A stretch of DNA of 64,000 nucleotides, taken from positions 25,929 to 89,928 of the forward strand of contig JAQWFD010000011.1 in NCBI GenBank assembly GCA_028704555.1, in the 5' to 3' direction. The notes under the pieces were generated by a model. It was given only the letters and a program-made list of their open reading frames with translations. It did no database searches and was not told the DNA's origin. Source of the stretch: Desulfobacterales bacterium (GTDB taxonomy: Bacteria; Desulfobacterota; Desulfobacteria; Desulfobacterales; JAQWFD01). Both the position numbers and the translations under genes were made by a program. Shown here piece after piece: positions 19,001 to 26,853 of the stretch. How positions within the stretch are numbered: the first letter of the stretch is position 1; every line of letters starts with the position of its first letter.

Positions 19001-19010
19001 GATTGTGCGG

Positions 19011-19087
19011 TGGTGGCGATGCAGGGATTTGAACCCCGGACGCTGCGGATATGAGCCGCATGCTCTGACCAACTGAGCTACATCGCC
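19011..19087 (-). tRNA. tRNA with CAT anticodon (Met, or Ile2), CCA encoded
   Basis: The minus strand folds as a full cloverleaf: acceptor GGCGATG pairs with CATCGCC, the D arm contains AGCTCAGTTGGTCAGAGC, the anticodon stem is TGCGG/CCGCA with loop CTCATAT giving anticodon CAT, and the T arm holds GGTTCAAATC. CCA is encoded at 19011-19013. The body resembles elongator tRNA-Met; tRNA-Ile2 with a lysidine-modified CAT cannot be excluded from sequence alone. The 3' half is the probable integration site of the element on its left. Confidence 0.96.
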
Positions 19088-19221
19088 ATGATGTAAATCA
19101 TGTGTTTGTTATCCGACCCGATTCAAGAGCTTATTTTGTCAGACTCAAACGCCGACCTTAATTAGCAGGTCGGCATTCGTTAGTCAAGTTCAAATATCAT
19201 TTTTTAATTTCACTTTTAATT

Positions 19222-20730
19222 TCACCCTTTATAGGGTACCGATTCCTGGACTTCAACAGAAAACTCATCGAGGTTTTCCGGCAGTTCAGGAAAAACGATC
19301 ATAAATGGAATCAGACTGCCCGGCTCGAGCTTGACATTGGAACGATTATCGCCAAACCGGTTTGAGAGCCGATTTTGAATAACGTCCACTTCTAAATTGG
19401 ACAGATCCAGATCCGAGAGAACATTGCCACAATAAACCGTCTGGGATTTTGCAATCACCTTGCCTTTCGTAAACAGCTTTCCGGTAATCCGGATTAAACC
19501 TACAGGCCCCGGGTATTCATTTTTTGCTTCCCCGGTAATGACAAATATCCTGCCACTTTTTGAATTTTCCAAAAATTTACTGGCTATATTCACCGTGCTC
19601 ATCTTAAGGTTACCCGCATCCGGAACATCCGGTTTAAAAAAATCGCTGATAAACGGAACATTGATTCCTGACTTTTCAAGCATCGTCCACCCGCCGTAAA
19701 CTCCCGCACCCAATAGCACCACAATCAACAGAATGATCACAGGCGTACCGACGCGTTTTTGTCGTGGCGGCAGGAATATTCCGGATTCCGGTTTCTCTTC
19801 TTCCTGAGCATCGGAATTTTCAGGGTTATCCCGGATCATTTCCTCAAAATTCCGATCGCCCTCAACCCCAAAAGCGGCCGAATGATCTTCTGAGGCAGAC
19901 CCTATAACACCCATATCGAATTTGTCCTGACTTTCCATTTCAAAAGCCAGGTTTGTGTCTTCAGTTCCGGATAGAGTTTGTGCTTTAAGCTCATCCATCT
20001 GATCCGTCTGATCCGTATCTTTTGCAAAGCCTTCGATATCAAAATTCAGCTCAAGATCATCAACAGGCTCGTCCAGCTCTAACTTCAAATCGTCTTCCGG
20101 CGTCTCGGGGCCGGCTGGCTCTTCCGGTGCCGCCTCGTCCAGTTCAAGATCCAGATCCAGATCAAGATCCAGATCCGATAGCTCAGGTTCTCCGGTTTTC
20201 GCAAGCACCTCTGTCGATGGCCCTTCTTGCTCTTCACCCAGATCAAAGTCCAGCTCTAACTCCAGATCGCCTTCCGGCGTCTCGGGGCCGGCTGGCTCTT
20301 CCGGCGCCGCCTCGTCCAGTTCAAGATCCAGATCCAGATCCGATAACTCAGGTTCTCCGGTTTTCGCAAGCACCTCTGTCGATGGCCCTTGCTCTTCACC
20401 CAGATCAAAGTCCAGCTCTAACTCCAGATCGTCTTCCGGCGTCTCGGGGCCGGCTGGCCCTTCCGGTGCCGCCTCGTCCAGTTCAAAACCGAGATCACCC
20501 GCTGTCACTTCAGCTCCGCCGGATTTTTCCTCCGGACCGAATTCGGAAACAAAACCGCTTTGCATTGATACTTCGTCCGGGGCAGGACTTGTTTGCATCT
20601 CCTCCGAAAAAGAAGGAAAAACCATAAATACATGTTTACATTTTGAACACCGGACTTTTGATCCACTCGGTTTAACAAGTCCGTCTTTTAATTCAAAACG
20701 GAGCTTACATTTTTCACAAGTAACGATCAT
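19222..20730 (-). CDS. MJ0042 zinc-ribbon membrane protein with acidic repeats
   Basis: 502 aa. The N-terminus is an MJ0042-type zinc ribbon (CEKCKLRFEL, CSKCKHVF). It is followed by ~220 residues of Asp/Glu/Leu-rich near-identical repeats (DFDLGEEQ, GPSTEVLAKTGEPELSD, LDLDLELDEAAPE). A single membrane helix near 325-345 (VIILLIVVLLGAGVYGG) follows. The C-terminal ~140 residues look like a DUF3426 beta domain (MSTVNIASKFLENSKSGRIF). It is probably anchored with the zinc ribbon and acidic region in the cytoplasm. It lies 18 bp downstream of hpt and is probably co-transcribed. Function unknown. Confidence 0.85.
   Translation of the reverse strand: MIVTCEKCKLRFELKDGLVKPSGSKVRCSKCKHVFMVFPSFSEEMQTSPAPDEVSMQSGFVSEFGPEEKSGGAEVTAGDLGFELDEAAPEGPAGPETPEDDLELELDFDLGEEQGPSTEVLAKTGEPELSDLDLDLELDEAAPEEPAGPETPEGDLELELDFDLGEEQEGPSTEVLAKTGEPELSDLDLDLDLDLELDEAAPEEPAGPETPEDDLKLELDEPVDDLELNFDIEGFAKDTDQTDQMDELKAQTLSGTEDTNLAFEMESQDKFDMGVIGSASEDHSAAFGVEGDRNFEEMIRDNPENSDAQEEEKPESGIFLPPRQKRVGTPVIILLIVVLLGAGVYGGWTMLEKSGINVPFISDFFKPDVPDAGNLKMSTVNIASKFLENSKSGRIFVITGEAKNEYPGPVGLIRITGKLFTKGKVIAKSQTVYCGNVLSDLDLSNLEVDVIQNRLSNRFGDNRSNVKLEPGSLIPFMIVFPELPENLDEFSVEVQESVPYKG
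20090..20486. repeat. Long in-frame tandem repeat in the acidic protein gene
   Basis: About two and a half copies of a unit of roughly 165-177 bp. Long stretches are nearly identical between copies, for example TTCCGGCGTCTCGGGGCC three times. Copies differ mainly in the number of AGATCC hexamers, which encode the LD run. This is a likely hotspot for length variation. Confidence 0.88.
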
Positions 20731-20748
20731 ACTCCACCGTAATTGGAA

Positions 20749-21267
20749 TTATAATTTCAGTTGATAGATTCCCGGCAGGTTTCTGTATTTTTCAGCATAA
20801 TCAAGCCCATACCCTACCAGAAAGCCCTCTTTTATCTTATAGCAGACATAATCGAGCGCTATGGATTTCTCCCTCCGTTCCGACTTGTCGATCAAAGCGC
20901 ATCTCCTGACGGATTTCGGGCCAAAAGAGCGAATATATTCCGAAATTGACGACAAAGTCAGTCCGGTATCCACAATATCATCAATCAGCAGCACGTCCTT
21001 ATTTTTTATATCCAGCTGGAGTTCTTTGTTCATCCTGATTTCCCCGGACGAGTCTGTTTCGGAGCCGTAACTTGAAACTGATATAAAATCGATTTGCACT
21101 GGCACCGTCAAATGACGTACCAGATCAGATATAAATATAAAGCACCCTTTTAAGATACCAACGATTACAAGGTCACCGTGTGAGTAATCCGCTGAAATCT
21201 TTTTTGCAATCGAGACGATCTGATTCTCGATTTCTTCTTTTTTCAGATAAGGAATTAACTGGACCAT
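20749..21267 (-). CDS. hpt: Hypoxanthine phosphoribosyltransferase
   Basis: 172 aa, the usual length. Purine salvage: it joins hypoxanthine or guanine to PRPP in the cytoplasm. The PRPP loop is VLLIDDIVDTGLTL, the early loop is GILKGCFIF, the flexible-loop segment is VSSYGSET, and the base-binding end includes DYVCYKIKEGFLVGYGLDYAEKYR (read as two blocks around the GFLVGYGLDYAE motif). It is the first gene of a two-gene unit with the zinc-ribbon protein. Confidence 0.95.
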   Translation of the reverse strand: MVQLIPYLKKEEIENQIVSIAKKISADYSHGDLVIVGILKGCFIFISDLVRHLTVPVQIDFISVSSYGSETDSSGEIRMNKELQLDIKNKDVLLIDDIVDTGLTLSSISEYIRSFGPKSVRRCALIDKSERREKSIALDYVCYKIKEGFLVGYGLDYAEKYRNLPGIYQLKL

Positions 21268-21357
21268 AATCGTATTGCCGTTTCAGGGTTTTGAATGACA
21301 AAAATTTAATTTTTATAAGTACATAGATCGTTATTCCATGTCAATAGATTATATCTG

Positions 21358-22245
21358 TTACAAACCGGTTTCAGCTAATTTATCAACCAGTTCCTTCTGC
21401 TTTTCAGAAAGAGCCCCCGGCATCAATACGAGTATTTCCACATAAAGGTCCCCTTTTCTATCCCCCTTCATATGGGGAATTCCATATCCGGCAAGACGCA
21501 TTTTCGTCCTGTGACTGGTTCCGGGAGGAATTTTCAAATTTAATTTTTTCCCCTCGATGGTAGGAACCTTGACTGTCGTTCCGAGAACAGCCTCCGTTAA
21601 CTTTATTTTTCTGTTCACATGCAAATCATACTCATCCACAACGTATATGGGATCATTCATTACTTTTGACCGAATATACAAATCTCCTGCCGGCCCGCCA
21701 AAGGCGCTGGGCTCCCCCTTACCCGGAAGCCTTATTTTCTTACCGGAAATCATACCCACAGGAATTTTGACGGTCAGTTTTTCAATGCGACCATGGCTCT
21801 GAAACGAAATTGTTTTGGTGATTCCGGTCGCCACCTCCTGAATGGTCAGCGGCAATTCATATACCAGATCAGAACCCTTTACCTGAGCCTGCTGCCGGCC
21901 CTGATACCCGAATGACTCATTATATCCGCCCGAAAAGGGTCTTCGACCGCCAAAGCCAAACTCTTTAAATATATTTTCAAAATCAAACCCCTTGAAAATA
22001 TCTTCCTGTGAATATCGCTGCTGGAAACCGGTTGAGCCAAAGTCGTCATATTGTTTCCGTTTTTCCTTATCACTTAAAACGGCATATGCCTCGCTGATTT
22101 CTTTAAATTTATCCTCAGCACCTTTATCATCTTTTGCATGATCCGGATGATACTTTAAGGCGAGTTTTCGGTACGCCTTTTTAATCTCGTCATCCGTCGC
22201 ATCCTTCTTGACGCCAAGTGTTTTATAATAATCCTTCTCGGACAT
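21358..22245 (-). CDS. CbpA-like DnaJ co-chaperone
   Basis: 295 aa. J domain at residues 3-70 with the HPD motif (YHPDHAKDD), then a Gly/Phe-rich linker ([12 protein letters not shown]), and two C-terminal beta-sandwich substrate-binding domains ([37 protein letters not shown]). The CxxCxGxG zinc fingers of DnaJ are absent, so it belongs to the CbpA/type II class. It should stimulate DnaK ATPase. AAGGAAA lies upstream of the ATG. No partner chaperone gene is in the window. Confidence 0.92.
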   Translation of the reverse strand: MSEKDYYKTLGVKKDATDDEIKKAYRKLALKYHPDHAKDDKGAEDKFKEISEAYAVLSDKEKRKQYDDFGSTGFQQRYSQEDIFKGFDFENIFKEFGFGGRRPFSGGYNESFGYQGRQQAQVKGSDLVYELPLTIQEVATGITKTISFQSHGRIEKLTVKIPVGMISGKKIRLPGKGEPSAFGGPAGDLYIRSKVMNDPIYVVDEYDLHVNRKIKLTEAVLGTTVKVPTIEGKKLNLKIPPGTSHRTKMRLAGYGIPHMKGDRKGDLYVEILVLMPGALSEKQKELVDKLAETGL

Positions 22246-22512
22246 AGTTATTATTTCCTTACCGCTATGGGATCACCTGCAGTGTCAGGCCTCGAACGAA
22301 ATCACGAATATCTATCCGGGGTCAAGACGGACAAAACCGTTCCCCGCAGGGGTATAATAAATCTCACATTAATACTTCAAAATTAATCTGTCTGGCAAAC
22401 CATGTCAAGGCCAACGTCTCAGGGCCTCGGCAAAAGACTGCGATGTCAGACCGGGTTTTGTTGATAAAACACAGAAGGCGATGCCGCGTTGAATTGATAA
22501 AGCTCGACAATC

Positions 22513-24405
22513 TCAGACGCCTTCAAGCTGTCTGTTTTTTTCTAACGACCGGATGCTTACCATCACTACGGAAAGCGCAGCGGGGGTCATCCCGTCAATT
22601 CTTGACGCTTGTCCCAGAGAAGACGGACGGATTGCTGACAGTTTTTCCTTCATTTCGTTGGAAAGGCCGTGTATCGCCCTGTAATCTATGGTTTGGGGTA
22701 TCTTTATCCGCTCTATGTTCCTGAATTTTTCTATTTCATTACGCTGCTTTTTTATATAGCCTTCATATTTAATCTCAATTTCCACCTGCCGCGAAATCCT
22801 CGAAGGAATGCCATGTACACTTTTACCCAGTTTTTCCACGACGTCATAATCCAGCTCCGAACGCTTTAGCAGCTGATCCAGAAAAACCCCGTCATTGACC
22901 GGCTTCGTTCCCCGTGACATCAGATATTCATTCAATTCTGATGAAGGTTTCATCACCGTTGATTTTATTCTCTTTATTTCCCCGGAGATCATTTCTTTAC
23001 GTTCTTTAACATCCCTGACCGTATCGTTGTCGATCAATCCAAGCGCATGGCCGATCTCCATCAATCTTAAATCCGCGTTATCTTCACGCAGCATCAGCCG
23101 ATATTCAGCTCTTGAAGTAAATATCCGATAAGGCTCGCGGGTCCCCCTGGTTACCAGGTCATCGACCATAACCGCCATATAGGCCTGCGATCGGTCCAGG
23201 ATAAATTCAGGCCGTTTCTGAACCTTGCATGCCGCATTGATGCCGGCCCATAGTCCCTGCGCTGCCGCCTCTTCATAGCCGGAAGTTCCGTTGATTTGCC
23301 CGGCCGCATATAATCCGGAAATCCGTTTTGTTTCAAGCGTGGAGTTGAGCTGAACCGGATTGATGTAATCATATTCAATGGCATAGGCAGGCCGCATAAT
23401 TTCGACCTCTTCCAGGCCCTCAATGGATCGGGCAAACTGAATCTGTATCTCCATCGGCATACTGTTTCCAAGGCCGCTGGCATAAATTTCTTCCGTATCC
23501 AGACCTTCATGCTGGAGAATCACCTGATGTCGATCCTTAAGCGGGTACTTAACGATTTTGTCTTCAAACGAAGGGCAATACCTTGCGGAAATCCCTTTGA
23601 CAATTCCGCCATATAATGCAGAATTTTTTAAATTGTCCCGAATGATCCTGTGGCTTCCGAGATTGGTAAAACCGACATAGCTGGGAACCTGGGGCAGAGA
23701 AATGATTTTTGTAAAATAAGAAAATGGCGTCGGCTCTGCTTCCGACATATTCTTTTCAAATTTTGTAAAGTCAATAGTCGTTTTATTGAGCCTTGGCGGT
23801 GTTCCCGTTTTCATTCTGCCGATTTCAAACCCGAGCGCTCTCAGGTGAGCGGGCAAAGAATACGAAGCAAATTCACCGGCCCTTCCGGCCTGAATCGACT
23901 TAAATCCGATATGAACCAGCCCGCTCAGAAATGTTCCTGTTGCCAGCACAACCGCATCCGTCTGATATTCGAATCCGGTATGATCCACCACCCCGGCGAC
24001 CTTGCCGTCCTCAATCACCAGGCGTTCAATCATTGCCTGCTTCAGATCAAGATTTGACTGATGCTCAAGAACTGACTTCATGGCCATATGATATCGGATT
24101 TTATCATTTTGCGTTCGTGTAGAATGAACCGCAGGGCCTTTTCTGGTATTGAGCGTTTTATACTGTATCGCTGTCTTATCCGCCAGCCGGGCCATTTCAC
24201 CGCCCAGGGCATCTATTTCCTTGACAAGCTGGCCTTTGGCCATTCCCCCGATAGACGGACTGCATGGCATCGATGCAATCTTATCCAGATCGATGGTCAT
24301 CAACAGCACACTGCAACCCATTCTGGCACATGCCAGTGCTGCCTCGCAACCGGCATGCCCTGCCCCCACCACCACGACATCGTACTTTTTTGAATAACAC
24401 GTCAT
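22513..24405 (-). CDS. mnmG: tRNA uridine-34 carboxymethylaminomethyl-modifying enzyme MnmG
   Basis: 630 aa, the full length of the family. The FAD-binding Rossmann motif is at the N-terminus ([16 protein letters not shown]). Family blocks include [31 protein letters not shown], and the C-terminal [22 protein letters not shown]. With MnmE it installs cmnm5 at U34 of tRNAs reading NNA/NNG codons. No mnmE is in the window. It is transcribed away from the divergent radical SAM gene with a 91-bp gap. Confidence 0.97.
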   Translation of the reverse strand: MTCYSKKYDVVVVGAGHAGCEAALACARMGCSVLLMTIDLDKIASMPCSPSIGGMAKGQLVKEIDALGGEMARLADKTAIQYKTLNTRKGPAVHSTRTQNDKIRYHMAMKSVLEHQSNLDLKQAMIERLVIEDGKVAGVVDHTGFEYQTDAVVLATGTFLSGLVHIGFKSIQAGRAGEFASYSLPAHLRALGFEIGRMKTGTPPRLNKTTIDFTKFEKNMSEAEPTPFSYFTKIISLPQVPSYVGFTNLGSHRIIRDNLKNSALYGGIVKGISARYCPSFEDKIVKYPLKDRHQVILQHEGLDTEEIYASGLGNSMPMEIQIQFARSIEGLEEVEIMRPAYAIEYDYINPVQLNSTLETKRISGLYAAGQINGTSGYEEAAAQGLWAGINAACKVQKRPEFILDRSQAYMAVMVDDLVTRGTREPYRIFTSRAEYRLMLREDNADLRLMEIGHALGLIDNDTVRDVKERKEMISGEIKRIKSTVMKPSSELNEYLMSRGTKPVNDGVFLDQLLKRSELDYDVVEKLGKSVHGIPSRISRQVEIEIKYEGYIKKQRNEIEKFRNIERIKIPQTIDYRAIHGLSNEMKEKLSAIRPSSLGQASRIDGMTPAALSVVMVSIRSLEKNRQLEGV

Positions 24406-24496
24406 ATCAAATTGCCTTTACATATTAAATTGCATGATTTAAAGTTTTTCAGTATATAAACCGTTTAATATCAGGTCAAGAACAGGTTATTGAAAT

Positions 24497-25411
24497 ATGA
24501 AAAAAAGGTATAACGATCTTAACACATATCTGCGTGGCATATTCAACTGCCGGGTACAGAAAATCTCAGTAGATGCCGGATTGACCTGCCCCAACCGGGA
24601 CGGCACCATTTCTACCGGCGGATGCATTTTCTGCAATGGCAACGGATCCGGGACCGGCGCCCATGGAAAAGGGCTGTCCGTATCCGACCAGCTCCTTCAG
24701 GGGAAACGCGGTCTGCAAAGACGTTATAAGGCGAAAAAATTCATAGCATATTTTCAGTCGTTTACAAACACCTATGCGCCGATCGACACACTGAGAAGCA
24801 TCTATGAAGAAGCCTTATCCATCGATGATATTGTAGGCCTTTCAATCGGAACACGACCCGATTGCATCAGCACACCCGTTCTGGAGCTGCTTGAACATTA
24901 TGCACGGCAATATCTTATATGGGTCGAATACGGACTCCAGTCAGCGCATGACCGTACGCTTGAATTTATCAACCGCGGCCACACGTTCAACTGCTTCAAG
25001 GACGCCGTTAATCGAACCCGAAACAGGAATATTCGTATTTGTGCCCACATCATACTGGGCCTTCCCCATGAAACCAGACGGGACATGTTAGATACCATAA
25101 AAGCCATTTCCGATCTGGGTATTGACGGTGTGAAACTGCATCTGCTCTATGTTGTAAAGGGAACAAAACTCGAGACGTTGTACAGACAAAACAACTATAC
25201 CTGTCTTGAGCAGCATGAATATGCCGAATTGATTTGCGACATGCTGGAGCTTCTCCCGCCGGATATGATTATCCAGAGACTGACAGGAGATCCTCATCCG
25301 GATGAGCTGATAGCGCCCCTGTGGTCCATGCGGAAATCAGAGACGCTGACACTCATCAACAGCATCCTGATGGCCCGGGATTCCTGGCAGGGAAAATTTT
25401 TTGCCAAATAA
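24497..25411 (+). CDS. yhcC: YhcC-type radical SAM protein
   Basis: 304 aa, TIGR01212-like. The radical SAM cluster cysteines lie in CPNRDGTISTGGCIFC. Further blocks: FIAYFQSFTNTYAP, VGLSIGTRPDC, WVEYGLQSAHDRTLEFINRG, and AHIILGLPHE. This family is related to Elp3-type radical SAM enzymes. The substrate is not established. A strong terminator follows directly, so it is probably a single-gene unit. Confidence 0.92.
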   Translation: MKKRYNDLNTYLRGIFNCRVQKISVDAGLTCPNRDGTISTGGCIFCNGNGSGTGAHGKGLSVSDQLLQGKRGLQRRYKAKKFIAYFQSFTNTYAPIDTLRSIYEEALSIDDIVGLSIGTRPDCISTPVLELLEHYARQYLIWVEYGLQSAHDRTLEFINRGHTFNCFKDAVNRTRNRNIRICAHIILGLPHETRRDMLDTIKAISDLGIDGVKLHLLYVVKGTKLETLYRQNNYTCLEQHEYAELICDMLELLPPDMIIQRLTGDPHPDELIAPLWSMRKSETLTLINSILMARDSWQGKFFAK

Positions 25412-25441
25412 AAAAGCCGGAAGCAATGGCTCCGGCTTTTT
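25411..25441 (+). terminator. Rho-independent terminator after yhcC
   Basis: AAAAAGCCGGA (25411-25421) pairs perfectly with TCCGGCTTTTT (25431-25441) around a 9-nt loop. The A and T flanks make it work in both directions, so it may also serve the convergent cyclic-nucleotide-binding gene. Confidence 0.9.
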
Positions 25442-25579
25442 ATCAATTGAGTTCAGTCACGAAACACCGTTAAATGTCAATTTCAAGATGCTGCATCTCC
25501 GGCGATCACGACCCCGCCGTGAAATCGTACGGTATGCTTGCTGTGTTAACCGGCAAAAGCCGAAGGCCCTCCTTTTTCT

Positions 25580-26113
25580 TTAGATTTCAGTGGTTCCGAA
25601 CGCCTGCCCCCAGGCCTCAACGAGCTTATCTGTTCGAGTGCGCAGCCGGCGGGAAATAATTTCACTGATCCCGGACATGACAATAAAGCCCAAAGACGGA
25701 TCATTATGAAACATCGCCTTCAGATATGCCGCCGGAACTGAAACAATCCTGCTGGCTTTTGAACACCTTGCGGTTGTAGTTTCCCGGGCGGCACTCATCA
25801 CGGACGACCATCCGAAAATCTCTCCGGCACCGACAACTTCCACGACGATGGGTCTTTCCATGTATTCGAACCTTGAAAAATTGGTCTCTTCATAGCGAAT
25901 ATCGGCCTTCAGCACCATGTCCTTAAAATTGAGACTTAATTCAACTTCCCCGTCCAGCACCCCGTAAAGATTGATCGCAGCCCCATCCTGACTGAAAACC
26001 AGCTCATCCTTTTTAAAGTGTACAATCTCACTTTCCTGTGCAATCCTTTCAAGCCTGTCCATAGGCAACCGGGAAAAAAGATTGATTTCTGTCAACAGTT
26101 TTTTATCCAGCAT
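25580..26113 (-). CDS. Cyclic-nucleotide-binding domain protein
   Basis: 177 aa from the ATG at 26113, 5 bp after AGGAGG; an in-frame GTG at 26119 lies inside the Shine-Dalgarno spacing and is less likely. One cNMP-binding beta-roll covers most of the protein (LFSRLPMDRLERIAQESEIVHF split over the first helix and strand; NLYGVLDGEVELSL; GAGEIFGWSSVM). The phosphate-cassette region (FGWSSVMSAARETTTARC) keeps the R but is not the canonical RGELAL-type sequence. There is no DNA-binding domain, so it may be a regulatory subunit or sensor. A class I adenylate cyclase is encoded 11 kb away. Confidence 0.85.
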   Translation of the reverse strand: MLDKKLLTEINLFSRLPMDRLERIAQESEIVHFKKDELVFSQDGAAINLYGVLDGEVELSLNFKDMVLKADIRYEETNFSRFEYMERPIVVEVVGAGEIFGWSSVMSAARETTTARCSKASRIVSVPAAYLKAMFHNDPSLGFIVMSGISEIISRRLRTRTDKLVEAWGQAFGTTEI

Positions 26114-26853
26114 TGGCACCTCCTTTTAGCAAAACAGTCCTTGACTGACGGCTTCATAAACAGTCCATGTGCATTGCACTTCATTTTGTGTTCACTGCGC
26201 CGGACATCTGTACGCATCATTCCACGAAATTCGCGACGCCTTGGACTTGAACCTTTTACGTTGCCGTCTCAATTTTGATGACTTTTTACGAATGCATTAT
26301 TCCTGGCATCGGAATGATGGATCAACCAACCGTTTTTTTTAAATTATAACCGCTTGAGGGACAATTTCTGTATCAGGCAGCATTCATCGCAATTACAATA
26401 TGCGGATGATCTGAAAGCTGGAAAAAGACAAATGAGGCGGAATCAATTTCAAGTAAAACAGTCTCTGATGCAACACGGCAAAGGTTGGGAATTTGAATCC
26501 GAATATGGTATTCAAGCTGAAATTTTCATGAATCAGGCAACGCTTCGATCCATGGCATAATAAGACAGGGCTGAATCAGGCAGGCCACGATCTGCCTTTT
26601 GTTAGGCTGATAACTGAATGATACCGAAGCCGTTCATTTCCTGTCAAGAAAAAATATATTTCAGCCACCTGATCCGATACTCAGGCTATCCCCCATATTT
26701 CGAATACACAATTTATGGATGGGCACCAATCCAAGACCACTTGCCATTCATGCGTCAGTGATATATTCTTTTTAATCAGCAGATGCACCTGATTTCAAAA
26801 ACTGGGCCGTGCAACCGTTAACTGCCCCGGCCAGTATTATATCCGAGGTATTC
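26114..26853. other. Divergent promoter region without a gene
   Basis: About 740 bp between two divergently transcribed genes. Short open frames here lack ribosome sites and coding character. No clear repeat or structured RNA was seen. It probably holds promoters for both flanking genes. Confidence 0.6.

Noticed and set aside
26809..26853. GTG start for the receiver/PPDK protein
   Set aside because: No ribosome site before it, whereas the ATG at 26854 has GAGG at good spacing.
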